A stretch of 56,561 bases of DNA from Clostridiales bacterium. Lineage in GTDB: Bacteria; Bacillota; Clostridia; Christensenellales; Aristaeellaceae. Below are positions 1 to 7,679 of the stretch, one piece after another (position 1 is the stretch's first letter; each line of letters starts with the position of its first letter). A model generated the notes under the pieces. The model was not told where the DNA came from, made no database searches, and saw only the letters and a program-made list of their open reading frames with translations. Location of the stretch: positions 1 through 56,561 of the forward strand of contig SVGT01000009.1 in NCBI GenBank assembly GCA_015056175.1, in the 5' to 3' direction. Made by a program: the position numbers and the translations under genes.

Positions 1-1
1 T

Positions 2-1696
2 ACCACGCAGCTGCTGGAACTGGGCGTGCCCACGGTGGTGGCGCTGAACAAGAGCGACGTGAACAAGGCAAAGGAAACGGTGATCGATACCGCCCTGCTT
101 TCCGAAAAGCTGGGCTGCCCCGTGGTGGAAACCATCTCCACCCAGAACAGTCACAACGGCCTGGAAAACCTGATGAAGGCCGCCGTGGAACTGATCGGCA
201 AGGAGCAGACCGCGCCCTACAGGCAGGAAAATGTGGATCTGACCGACAAAAAGGCCGTGGAGGAAGCGGATCGCAAGCGCTTTGCCTTTGTCAACGGCAT
301 TGTGTCCCAGGTGGAAAAGCGCAAGGTGCTGACCCGCGAAAAGAACTATCAGGACAAGATTGACAATGTGCTCACCAACAAGTGGCTGGGCATCCCGATC
401 TTTGCCGTGGTGATGTTCCTGGTGTTTGATATCTCCCAGAGCACCTTTGGCCCCTGGCTGGCCGATACGCTGGTGGGCTGGATCGAGATCTTCCAGGGCT
501 GGGTTGGCGGCCTGATGGAAAATGCCCATCCTCTGCTGTATGCCCTGATCGTGGACGGCATCATCGGCGGCGTGGGCGCCGTAGTTGGCTTCCTGCCGCT
601 GGTGATGGTGATGTACTTCCTCATCGCTCTGCTGGAGGATTGCGGCTACATGGCCCGCGTCAGCGTGGTGCTGGATCCCATCTTCAAGAAGGTGGGTCTG
701 TCCGGCAAGTCCGTCATCCCCTTCGTCATTGGCACCGGCTGCGCCATTCCCGGCATTATGGCCTGCCGCACCATCCGCAACGAGCGTGAACGCCGCGCCA
801 CCGCCATGCTGGCGCCCTTCATGCCCTGCGGCGCCAAGCTGCCCGTCATCGCCCTGTTTGCAGGCGTGTTCTTTGGCGATGCAAGCTGGGTGGGTACCCT
901 GATGTACTTTGCCGGCATCGTGCTGATTTTTGTAGGCGCGCTGCTGGTAAACAAGATCGCGGGCCACAAAAACCGCAAGAGCTTCTTTATCATTGAGCTG
1001 CCCGAATACAAGGCGCCTTCCCTCAAGCGCGCGTTTATGAGCATGTGCTCCCGCGGCTGGGCCTACATCGTTAAGGCCGGTACCATCATCCTTCTGTGCA
1101 ACACCGCCGTGCAGATCATGCAGAGCTTCAACTGGCAGTTCCGTTTGATCGAAGAGGGGATGGAGCAGACCTCCATCCTGGCCTCCATCGCAACGCCCTT
1201 TGCCTGGCTTTTGATCCCCCTGGGCTTTGGCGTGTGGCAGATGGCCGCCGCCGCCATCACCGGCTTTATTGCCAAGGAAAACGTGGTGGGCACGCTGGCA
1301 GTGTGCTACGGCGTGACCAACTTCATTGATACCGAAGAGCTGGCGCTGGTGGGAGGCTCCGCGGAAGTGGCCGGCATCTTTGCCCTGACCAAGGCTGCCG
1401 CGCTGGCCTGCCTCATGTTCAACCTGTTCACGCCTCCCTGCTTTGCGGCAATCGGCGCCATGAACAGCGAAATGAAGGATCGCAAGTGGCTCTGGGGCGG
1501 CATCGGCCTGCAGATGGCCACCGGCTACACCATCGCCTTCCTGGTCTATCAGGTGGGTACGCTGCTGACCGAAGGCAAATTCGGTACCGGCTTTATCCCC
1601 GGCCTCGTCGCCGTGGCGTGCATCGCGGCAATCGTGGTGTACCTGTGCAAAAAGGCGGACGGCCATGTGAAAACGGCTCACAAGGCAGGCGCATAA
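2..1696 (+). CDS. feoB: Ferrous iron transport protein B, 5' truncated by window edge
   Basis: FeoB is the GTPase-coupled membrane transporter that imports Fe2+. The first visible codon is base 2, and the reading frame is open to the window edge, so the real start and the G1-G3 GTPase motifs lie upstream. The visible 564 residues begin just before the G4 motif NKSD (residues 16-19), continue through the rest of the G domain and the helical cytosolic linker, and then a long polytopic membrane domain. That domain has the FeoB Gate signatures around GYMARV, GTGCAIPG and PFMPCGAKLPV, and the paired Cys-containing helices expected of FeoB. The C-terminus is a last transmembrane helix ending in a short basic tail. 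A small Cys-rich membrane protein follows 21 bases later and is probably cotranscribed. Identity is secure; only the N-terminal part is missing. Confidence 0.96.
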   Translation, partial: TTQLLELGVPTVVALNKSDVNKAKETVIDTALLSEKLGCPVVETISTQNSHNGLENLMKAAVELIGKEQTAPYRQENVDLTDKKAVEEADRKRFAFVNGIVSQVEKRKVLTREKNYQDKIDNVLTNKWLGIPIFAVVMFLVFDISQSTFGPWLADTLVGWIEIFQGWVGGLMENAHPLLYALIVDGIIGGVGAVVGFLPLVMVMYFLIALLEDCGYMARVSVVLDPIFKKVGLSGKSVIPFVIGTGCAIPGIMACRTIRNERERRATAMLAPFMPCGAKLPVIALFAGVFFGDASWVGTLMYFAGIVLIFVGALLVNKIAGHKNRKSFFIIELPEYKAPSLKRAFMSMCSRGWAYIVKAGTIILLCNTAVQIMQSFNWQFRLIEEGMEQTSILASIATPFAWLLIPLGFGVWQMAAAAITGFIAKENVVGTLAVCYGVTNFIDTEELALVGGSAEVAGIFALTKAAALACLMFNLFTPPCFAAIGAMNSEMKDRKWLWGGIGLQMATGYTIAFLVYQVGTLLTEGKFGTGFIPGLVAVACIAAIVVYLCKKADGHVKTAHKAGA

Positions 1697-1717
1697 CAAG
1701 GAGTCCAAGGAGAAACT

Positions 1718-1888
1718 ATGGAAAACATCGTAGCCATCGTCGCACTGGTCGTCGTGCTGGGTATCGCGGTTTTGTACATCTACAAGGCCAGGAAAAGCGG
1801 ACAGAAGTGCGTGGGCTGTCCCTACAGCAAAACCTGCAGCGCACAGCAGAAGGCTGCGTGCGGCCATGCAGGCGAAAACGAAAACTGA
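1718..1888 (+). CDS. FeoB-associated Cys-rich membrane protein
   Basis: This 56-residue protein starts at ATG 1718 behind a GGAG-type site (AAGGAG). It has one N-terminal transmembrane helix (about residues 4-22) followed by a short basic stretch and a Cys-rich tail with the pattern CxGCxxxxxC and a further Cys near residue 48. Proteins of this form are a recognised small family encoded directly after feoB in many Firmicutes. They are thought to assist or stabilise FeoB, perhaps by delivering or sensing iron at the membrane. Location, size, topology and Cys spacing all fit; the precise role is inferred from the family and neighbour, not shown here. An intrinsic terminator follows the stop codon immediately. 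Confidence 0.85.
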   Translation: MENIVAIVALVVVLGIAVLYIYKARKSGQKCVGCPYSKTCSAQQKAACGHAGENEN

Positions 1889-1890
1889 CA

Positions 1891-1921
1891 GAGCGGCCTC
1901 CGTTTGGGGGCCCTCTTTTTG
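1891..1921 (+). terminator. Intrinsic terminator of the feoB operon
   Basis: GGCCTCC (1895-1901) pairs with GGGGGCC (1906-1912) over a GTTT loop, flanked by GAG/CTC that can extend the stem, and is followed by TTTTT. It lies 2 bases after the stop of the Cys-rich gene. Confidence 0.85.
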
Positions 1922-1945
1922 TATGCGGTGATTAAAAACGGAACA

Positions 1946-2127
1946 GGTCAAGTTGGTCGATATTGGGACCGGGAACGGCCCGGCGGCGGGAGCAAGCCCC
2001 CGCCCTACGGGGGTGTTCTGCTTACTGCGGCAGGGCGTTGGAGCGCTGAGGGAAAACAAAACCCCGTCGCCCGAAACAAACATGTCGGGGGACGGGGAAG
2101 CGGTACAAATCAAGTTGGTCGAAAGGG
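1946..2127. repeat. Interspersed palindromic repeat, site A (terminator-like on the minus strand)
   Basis: This is most of the 294-base space between the feoB operon and the epimerase gene; no gene is seen in it. Bases 2062-2097 form a long hairpin, CCCCGTCGCCCGA against TCGGGGGACGGGG with one mismatch, followed at 2109-2120 by ATCAAGTTGGTC. A second TCAAGTTGGTC copy is at 1948-1958. The same two sequence blocks recur three times at 48281-48520. Read on the minus strand the hairpin is followed by TTTTGTTTT, so here it can act as the terminator of the epimerase gene. A separate GC-rich inverted repeat (GGCGGG/CCCGCC) lies around 1983-2003. Membership of one repeat family is seen in the sequence; the role is inferred. 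Confidence 0.7.
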
Positions 2128-2182
2128 TGAGGTCCGGGAAGCTCAGCCTCCTGGCATGGGTGGAGGGGGCAAAGCCCATCCC

Positions 2183-3037
2183 TCAGCCGAGGAAGGTGAT
2201 CGTGTGGGTGTGGGTGTTGGTTTCGCCTGCAAAGAGGTGCACGATGCCCGTCTTGGTGATCAGCTCGTGACCGGCGTCCACAAATTCGGGGGCGTTGTGC
2301 CAGGGCTCGATGGCCACATAGGGCGCATTCGGCTTTTTCCACACCAGGAGATAATCAAAGCCGGGGAAGTCTACGCGGATCTTCTTTTCGTTCAGGCTGT
2401 TTTCAAGGGTCACGCCGCGGGAATTGACCTCCAGGAACATGAGCGCGTCCACGGCAAAGTATTCTTCCTTGAGGGGCAGCACCTTTTCGTTGCAGGTGAG
2501 CTGCTCGGGTACGTGGCCCACGCAGTTGGCTTCCAGGGGGTAGTTGAGCAGCGTTTCATCCTTGTCGAACACCAGGCGGTAGTTTTCCACACCGCCGGGA
2601 GCCATGTAGGCCTCATGGCAGCCCACGGAATAATACATGTGGTCGCAGCCGTTGTTGCTGACGATGTATTCCACCTGGATGGCGTTGCCGCTCAGCGTGT
2701 AGCGCAGGCGCAGGGCGTAATCGAAGGGATAATCCTCGATCTTGTCGTCCAGCAGGAAGGTGGCGCTCGTGTCGCAGGCGCATTCCACCTTAAATTCCCT
2801 GCGGCGGGCAAAGCCGTGCTTGGCGATGGGGTACTTTTTGCCGCGGTAGATAAAGTAATCGTCCTTCATGCCGCCGGCGAAGGGGAAGAGCACAGGCGCG
2901 CGACCCGTCCAGAAGGCGGGATTGCCGTTCCAGATGCGCTCGACGCCGTCCTTGTCCAGGACGCTCTGGATCTCGGCGCCCAGGGTGGAGATATCCACCG
3001 TCAGATGATCGTTCTTGAGCAGAATATGTTCAGCCAT
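2183..3037 (-). CDS. Aldose 1-epimerase family protein (LacX/YeaD-like)
   Basis: This 284-residue protein belongs to the galactose mutarotase-like fold, which interconverts alpha and beta anomers of aldoses or acts on related sugar phosphates. The start is the ATG at 3037, with AAGGCAGG upstream; the frame is open further upstream but has no better start. Typical family features are the early GAEI stretch, WNG near residue 30, the APVLFPFAGG segment, the HGFAR motif that carries a conserved His, a central YSVGCHEA segment and a C-terminal KxxAPYVAIEPWHN segment with a likely catalytic Glu. The pattern is nearer the LacX-type cytosolic clade than classic GalM. It is a single-gene unit on the minus strand with a terminator-like repeat downstream. 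The sugar it acts on cannot be read from sequence. Confidence 0.88.
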   Translation of the reverse strand: MAEHILLKNDHLTVDISTLGAEIQSVLDKDGVERIWNGNPAFWTGRAPVLFPFAGGMKDDYFIYRGKKYPIAKHGFARRREFKVECACDTSATFLLDDKIEDYPFDYALRLRYTLSGNAIQVEYIVSNNGCDHMYYSVGCHEAYMAPGGVENYRLVFDKDETLLNYPLEANCVGHVPEQLTCNEKVLPLKEEYFAVDALMFLEVNSRGVTLENSLNEKKIRVDFPGFDYLLVWKKPNAPYVAIEPWHNAPEFVDAGHELITKTGIVHLFAGETNTHTHTITFLG

Positions 3038-3111
3038 GTAAAAAACCTGCCTTTCGTATTGCACTGCGGATACTTCTATTGTATGGAAATTATGGGTCTT
3101 GTCAAGGCTTG

Positions 3112-3285
3112 TCAGTGCACGATGCGGCGGGTGCCCATGCGTTTTTCCTCCTTGACGGGGGGAAACAGCTCCCGGGAAAGCTCGGTCTTCATATCGGGGG
3201 ATTTGGTGGTATTTACCTCGCTGTGCACGGCGCGGGCGGCGCTTTCGCTTTCCTTGTGCTCGTTTTTGTGTTCGTTCCGATCCAT
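3112..3285 (-). CDS. Small highly charged hypothetical protein
   Basis: This 57-residue product is not recognised. It starts at ATG 3285 with a strong AAAGGAGG site 7 bases upstream, which is the main reason to believe it is real. It is hydrophilic, rich in Glu, Lys, His and Arg (early repeats of the form NEHK), with no Cys pairs and no membrane segment. It lies between the epimerase start and the divergent aroK promoter and could share a transcript with the epimerase. No function can be assigned. Confidence 0.5.
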   Translation of the reverse strand: MDRNEHKNEHKESESAARAVHSEVNTTKSPDMKTELSRELFPPVKEEKRMGTRRIVH

Positions 3286-3343
3286 GTGATCGCCTCCTTT
3301 TGTTGTCAGCATGGCGCAAAAGGGCGCAAATTATGCAATACAC

Positions 3344-3372
3344 TTGCAAGATAACGGCCTTTGTGCTATAAT
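3344..3372 (+). promoter_or_regulatory. Promoter of aroK (TTGCAA-17-TATAAT)
   Basis: TTGCAA at 3344-3349 and TATAAT at 3367-3372 are separated by exactly 17 bases, about 50 bases before the aroK start. The same -35 hexamer with the same spacing occurs before tig, lon and ftsA. Confidence 0.8.
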
Positions 3373-3423
3373 GTTCGAAACGGTGAACAATTGCACACGG
3401 GCCGCCGGTTGGAGGGATCATGC

Positions 3424-3948
3424 ATGTTGAAAATGCATATTTTTATCGTTGGCATGGCGGGCGCAGGCAAAACCAGCCTGGGCCGCAGGCTTGCGCAGAA
3501 TATGAACAAGCGTTTTGTGGATACCGATCAAAGGGTGTGCGAAATGCTGGGCATGTCCTCCGTCAATGAAGTGTACGCCCGCCTGGGCGAAGAGATCTTC
3601 CGCAATGCGGAAACGGGCGCGCTGATGGAGTTGGTGGGGCAGATCCCCTGCATTGTATCCACAGGCGGCGGCTGCTGCAATACGCCGGAGAATGTGACCA
3701 TCATGAAAAACCACGGCGTGATCATCCATGTGGACAGGCCGCTGGACCAGATCCTCTCCGATATCAAGACCGACCGCAGACCTACCCTTGCCGGCGGCAC
3801 CCATGAGGACGTGATCCAGGAGTACAACCGCCAGATCGGCTTTTACAAGGCGGCGGCGGACTACCGGCTGGATAATTCCAAGGGCTTTGCCATGGGCCTG
3901 AAAACCATTACCGAGCTTGCGGAGCGCATTGCGGACGAGGAAGCATAA
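3424..3948 (+). CDS. aroK: Shikimate kinase
   Basis: Shikimate kinase phosphorylates shikimate with ATP at step five of the chorismate pathway to aromatic amino acids. The 174 residues match the family length. The P-loop GMAGAGKTS is near residue 10, the shikimate-binding DTD is near residue 34, a GGG motif (STGGGCC) is near residue 80, and the LID-region arginine stretch DRRPTL follows. The start is ATG 3424, 7 bases after GGAGGG (3411-3416); an out-of-frame ATG at 3420 is ignored. It appears monocistronic, with its own promoter and terminator; the other shikimate-pathway genes are not in the window. Confidence 0.93.
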   Translation: MLKMHIFIVGMAGAGKTSLGRRLAQNMNKRFVDTDQRVCEMLGMSSVNEVYARLGEEIFRNAETGALMELVGQIPCIVSTGGGCCNTPENVTIMKNHGVIIHVDRPLDQILSDIKTDRRPTLAGGTHEDVIQEYNRQIGFYKAAADYRLDNSKGFAMGLKTITELAERIADEEA

Positions 3949-3968
3949 CGAAAACGGCAAAAACCCCT

Positions 3969-3995
3969 GCACGGCATCAAAAGCCGTGCTTTTTT
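3969..3995 (+). terminator. Intrinsic terminator after aroK
   Basis: GCACGGC and GCCGTGC form a perfect 7-bp stem around ATCAAAA, followed by TTTTTT. Confidence 0.93.
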
Positions 3996-4039
3996 ATGCG
4001 CAAAGGGGGAAATAAAGGCAAATTTAGGCAATTGATGTA

Positions 4040-4068
4040 TTGCAATCGGTAGGGGAGTGTGGTATTAT
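4040..4068 (+). promoter_or_regulatory. Promoter of tig (TTGCAA-17-TATTAT)
   Basis: TTGCAA (4040-4045) and TATTAT (4063-4068) are spaced by 17 bases. The leader then contains a small hairpin, TGCCAT/ATGGCA at 4105-4121, ending 4 bases before the Shine-Dalgarno GGAGG (4126-4130), which could tune translation of trigger factor. Confidence 0.75.
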
Positions 4069-4139
4069 ATACGGTAGTGCTTTATGCGCAGGCATGGCAC
4101 AAACTGCCATCAGAAATGGCAATACGGAGGTTGTTCCTA

Positions 4140-5570
4140 ATGGGTTACACGGTTGAAAAAATTTCCGGCAATCAAGTGAAAATCACCTTCGAAATCGCCG
4201 CCGACAAGTTCGACGCCGCGATGCAGAAGGCTTATCTCAAGGTTCGCGGTCAGGTGAACGTGCAGGGCTTCCGCAAGGGCAAGGCTCCCCGCAAGCTGAT
4301 CGAGAGCATGTACGGCGAAGCCATTTTCTATGATGACGCTTTCGACGTCGTTTTCCCCGAAGCTTATGAAGCTGCCGTTACCGGCGAAAACATCCAGGTT
4401 GTGGACCGCCCCGAGGTGGACACCGTGGATCAGATCGGCTCCGGCAAGGATCTGAAGTTCTCCGTGAAGGTGTTTGTCAAGCCCGACGTGGAGCTGGGCC
4501 AGTATAAGGAAATCAGCGCCACCAAGTATGTGCACACCGTCACCGAAGAAGAAGTTTCCGCCCGCATCGATCAGGACGCCGAAAAGGCCACCACCATGGA
4601 AGACGTGGAAGGCCGCGCCCTTGAAAACGGCGATATCGCTACCCTGGATTACGCAGGCTCCGTGGACGGCGTTGCTTTCGCTGGCGGCACTGCCGAAAAC
4701 CAGACCCTGGAAATCGGCTCCGGCCACTTCATCCCCGGCTTTGAAGAGCAGATGGTGGGCATGAACGTGGGCGAGGAAAAGGACCTGACCGTCACTTTCC
4801 CCACCGAGTATCACGCGCAGGATCTGGCCGGCAAGGAAGCTGTGTTCCATGTGAAGCTCCACGGCATCCAGGTGAAGGTGAAGCCCGAGCTCAACGACGA
4901 TTTTGCCGCTGACGTTTCCGAATTTGACACCTTCGACGCCTATAAGGCCGATATCGAAAAGCAGCTGAAGGAACGCGCCGAAAAGAACGCCGATGTGGAA
5001 CTGGAAAACACCCTGGTCCAGTCCGCCACCGACGCCGCCGACTGCGACATTCCCAACCAGATGATCGAGGACGAACTGGACATCATGGTGCGCGAACTGC
5101 AGATGCGCATGATGTATCAGGGCATCCGCTATGAAGATTACCTCAAGTTCACCGGCCAGACCGAAGAGCAGGTGCGCGAAATGTACCGCGTGGAAGCCCA
5201 GAACCGCGTGAAGATGCAGCTGGTGCTGGACGCCATCGCCAAGGCTGAAAACGTGGAAGTTTCCGAAGAAGACGTGGAAAACGCCGTCAAGGAAGAAGCC
5301 GAGCGTGCCGGCCGCGATGTGGAAGACTTCAAGAAGTCCCTCAGCGAACGCCAGATGGAATACCTCAAGGGCAACGCCGTCATCCGCAAGGTGGTGGACC
5401 TGATCGTGGCTACCGCCAAGGTGGAAGTGAAGGATGAAGCTGAGCGCCTGACCGCCAGCGACGCTGCCAAGGCTGTGGAAGAAGTGGTGGAAGCCGCCGA
5501 AACCGAAGAAAAGAAGAAGCCCCGCAAGCGTACCACCAAGAAGGCTGCCGAAGAAAAGACCGAAGAATAA
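4140..5570 (+). CDS. tig: Trigger factor (ribosome-associated chaperone, PPIase)
   Basis: Trigger factor binds at the ribosome exit tunnel and assists folding of nascent chains. The protein has 476 residues. The ribosome-docking signature GFRKGKAP is at residues 43-50, an FKBP-type prolyl isomerase domain lies at about 160-245, and the helical C-terminal chaperone arms extend to about 430. The last 45 residues form a charged tail with Lys/Arg-rich and Glu-rich stretches ([19 protein letters not shown]), longer than in common homologues of about 430 residues. The start ATG 4140 follows GGAGG by 9 bases. It has its own promoter and precedes clpP-clpX-lonB-lon, the usual Firmicutes order. Confidence 0.97.
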   Translation: MGYTVEKISGNQVKITFEIAADKFDAAMQKAYLKVRGQVNVQGFRKGKAPRKLIESMYGEAIFYDDAFDVVFPEAYEAAVTGENIQVVDRPEVDTVDQIGSGKDLKFSVKVFVKPDVELGQYKEISATKYVHTVTEEEVSARIDQDAEKATTMEDVEGRALENGDIATLDYAGSVDGVAFAGGTAENQTLEIGSGHFIPGFEEQMVGMNVGEEKDLTVTFPTEYHAQDLAGKEAVFHVKLHGIQVKVKPELNDDFAADVSEFDTFDAYKADIEKQLKERAEKNADVELENTLVQSATDAADCDIPNQMIEDELDIMVRELQMRMMYQGIRYEDYLKFTGQTEEQVREMYRVEAQNRVKMQLVLDAIAKAENVEVSEEDVENAVKEEAERAGRDVEDFKKSLSERQMEYLKGNAVIRKVVDLIVATAKVEVKDEAERLTASDAAKAVEEVVEAAETEEKKKPRKRTTKKAAEEKTEE

Positions 5571-5589
5571 TTCATACAAATGAATCTGT

Positions 5590-5620
5590 ACAGGGGACGG
5601 CTTTTGCGGCCGTTCCCTGT
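5590..5620 (+). terminator. Strong stem-loop between tig and clpP
   Basis: A 12-bp stem (ACAGGGGACGGC with GCCGTTCCCTGT, one G-T pair) lies 20 bases after the tig stop. No long T-run follows, so it may be a weak terminator, a processing site or an mRNA stabiliser rather than a full stop. Confidence 0.6.
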
Positions 5621-5689
5621 ATTGGCACATATGCATATTTTCCCCATACGCATCATATAATCATTTCAGGCCGAAAGGAGGCCCCGGAC

Positions 5690-6274
5690 ATGTCTTTAGT
5701 ACCCTATGTGGTGGAGCGCACCGCTCACGGCGAGCGCGCCAGCGATATTTATTCCCGTCTTTTGCAGGACCGCGTCATTTTCCTTGGCAGCGAGATCAAC
5801 GACCAGGTGGCCAATTCCATCGTGGCTCAGCTCCTGTTCCTGGAAACGGATAATCCCGATGCGGAAATTTCCCTGTACATCAACAGCCCCGGCGGCTCCG
5901 TCACCGCGGGCATGGCTATTTACGATACCATGAACTATATCAAGTGCCCCGTGCGCACGGTGTGCATCGGCATGGCGGCGTCCATGGGCGCTTTCCTGCT
6001 GATGGCCGGCGAAAAGGGCAAGCGTCTGGCGCTGCCCAACAGCGAGATCATGATCCACCAGCCCTCCGGCGGCGCATCCGGTCAGGCGACCGACGTGACC
6101 ATCCACGCCAAGTGGCTTTTGCGCACCAAGGAAAAGATGAACAAAATGATGGCCGAAATGACCAATCAGCCTCTTGAAAAGGTGGAGCACGACGTGGAGC
6201 GCGATTACTTCATGTCCGCCCAGGAGGCGTTGGAATACGGCATCATCGACGAAATTTACCAGCCCAAAAAGTAA
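5690..6274 (+). CDS. clpP: ATP-dependent Clp protease proteolytic subunit
   Basis: ClpP is the barrel-forming serine peptidase that degrades substrates unfolded by ClpX or ClpC. The 194-residue sequence shows the full catalytic triad: Ser98 in GMAASMGA, His123 in MIHQPSGG and Asp172 in RDYFM. The N-terminus [11 protein letters not shown] is the typical axial-loop start, needing little or no propeptide removal. ATG 5690 lies behind AAAGGAGG. clpX starts 18 bases downstream, so the two partners are made together. A TATAAT is present at 5656-5661, but no convincing -35 at proper spacing was found, and no CtsR-type operator was recognised. Confidence 0.97.
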   Translation: MSLVPYVVERTAHGERASDIYSRLLQDRVIFLGSEINDQVANSIVAQLLFLETDNPDAEISLYINSPGGSVTAGMAIYDTMNYIKCPVRTVCIGMAASMGAFLLMAGEKGKRLALPNSEIMIHQPSGGASGQATDVTIHAKWLLRTKEKMNKMMAEMTNQPLEKVEHDVERDYFMSAQEALEYGIIDEIYQPKK

Positions 6275-6292
6275 GAGAGCAAGAGGTTTTTC

Positions 6293-7600
6293 ATGCCGAA
6301 CAGAGACGATATGACGCCCCGCCGCCAGCGCTGTTCCTTCTGCGGGAAGGGCGCGGATCAGGTGCACCGCCTGATCGCCGGCCCCAGCGTGTACATCTGC
6401 GATGAATGCATCGCCCTGTGCCACGAGCTGCTTTCCGAGGAAATGGAGCATGCGCCCAGGACGGAAAGCGAGAATACGCCCATTCCGTCCCCTGCGGAAA
6501 TGAAAAAGGTGCTGGATGAGTACGTGGTGGGTCAGGAGGACGCCAAGAAGACGCTGTGCGTGGCGGTGTACAACCACTACAAGCGCATTAACGCCAGGCT
6601 TTCCAAGGAGGATGTGGAACTGCAGAAGAGCAACATCCTCATGATCGGCCCCACCGGCTGCGGCAAAACCTACCTGGCCCAGAGCCTGGCCCGCATCTTG
6701 AACGTGCCCTTCGCCATTGCCGACGCCACGGCGCTGACCGAGGCGGGCTATGTGGGTGAGGATGTGGAAACCATCCTTTTGCGCCTCATCCAGGCGGCGG
6801 ACGGCGACGTGCGCGCGGCGGAGAGAGGCATCATCTACATTGACGAAATTGACAAGATCGCCCGCAAGAGCGAAAACGTGTCCATCACCCGCGACGTAAG
6901 CGGCGAAGGCGTGCAGCAGGCGCTGCTGAAGATCCTGGAGGGCACCGTGGCAAACGTGCCGCCCCAGGGCGGCCGCAAGCATCCCCAGCAGGAGTGCATC
7001 CAGATCAACACCACCAACATCCTCTTCATCTGCGGCGGCGCCTTTGACGGCTTGCAGGGCGTCATCGAGCACCGGGTGGGCAAAAAGGCCATGGGCTTTG
7101 GCGCCGATCCCAAGGGCCGCAAGGAAGAAAACGTGGGCGACGTGCTGCGGCAGATGCGCCCCGAGGATCTGAACAAGTTTGGCCTGATCCCCGAATTTAT
7201 CGGCCGTCTGCCTGTTAATGTGACGCTGGATGCGCTGGATGAGCAGGCGCTGGTCAAGATCCTCACCGAGCCCAAGAACGCGCTGGTCAAGCAGTATGTG
7301 AAGCTGATGGAGCTGGACAATGTTTCCCTCACCTTTGAGGACGAGGCGCTCAGCGCCATCGCCCATCAGGCCATCGAGCGCAAGTGCGGCGCCCGCGGCT
7401 TGCGCTCCATCATCGAAAAAGCGCTGCTGGATATCATGTTCGATCTGCCCGGCAACGATCAGGTGGAAGGCTGCGTGGTGCACAAGGGCGTCATTGAAAA
7501 CGGCGAAAAGCCCCGTCTGGTGATGAAGCCCAGGAAGGCGCACAAGCCCCGCCACGCCAAACAGGAAGCGCCCGCTGAAGAAAGCAGCGACGCTGTCTGA
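6293..7600 (+). CDS. clpX: ATP-dependent Clp protease ATP-binding subunit ClpX
   Basis: ClpX is the hexameric AAA+ unfoldase that feeds substrates to ClpP. The 435 residues begin with the C4 zinc-binding domain (Cys14, Cys17, Cys36, Cys39) that recruits substrates and adaptors. Walker A GPTGCGKT is at 119-126 and Walker B IIYIDEID at about 180-187; the IGF-type ClpP-docking loop region and the sensor-2 GARGLRS follow. The C-terminus ends in a short basic and acidic tail. It is translationally close to clpP (18-base gap), with a strong terminator after its stop. Confidence 0.97.
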   Translation: MPNRDDMTPRRQRCSFCGKGADQVHRLIAGPSVYICDECIALCHELLSEEMEHAPRTESENTPIPSPAEMKKVLDEYVVGQEDAKKTLCVAVYNHYKRINARLSKEDVELQKSNILMIGPTGCGKTYLAQSLARILNVPFAIADATALTEAGYVGEDVETILLRLIQAADGDVRAAERGIIYIDEIDKIARKSENVSITRDVSGEGVQQALLKILEGTVANVPPQGGRKHPQQECIQINTTNILFICGGAFDGLQGVIEHRVGKKAMGFGADPKGRKEENVGDVLRQMRPEDLNKFGLIPEFIGRLPVNVTLDALDEQALVKILTEPKNALVKQYVKLMELDNVSLTFEDEALSAIAHQAIERKCGARGLRSIIEKALLDIMFDLPGNDQVEGCVVHKGVIENGEKPRLVMKPRKAHKPRHAKQEAPAEESSDAV

Positions 7601-7635
7601 CAAAAACATACCAGCAGATTTTTTGCATGGTTTGT

Positions 7636-7677
7636 CCCCTCATTCCGCATCATAACGACGGAATGGGGGGATTTTTT
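7636..7677 (+). terminator. Terminator after clpX that also covers the lonB ribosome binding site
   Basis: CCCCTCATTCCG (7636-7647) pairs with CGGAATGGGGGG (7659-7670) around an 11-base loop, followed by ATTTTTT. The lonB ATG is at 7680 and its only purine-rich leader, GGGGGGA, is the 3' arm of this stem. Confidence 0.85.
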
Positions 7678-7679
7678 GA

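Noticed and set aside
5622-5661. TTGGCA and TATAAT as a clpP promoter
   Set aside because: The spacing is 28 bases, far beyond the 16-18 needed; only the -10 is credible.
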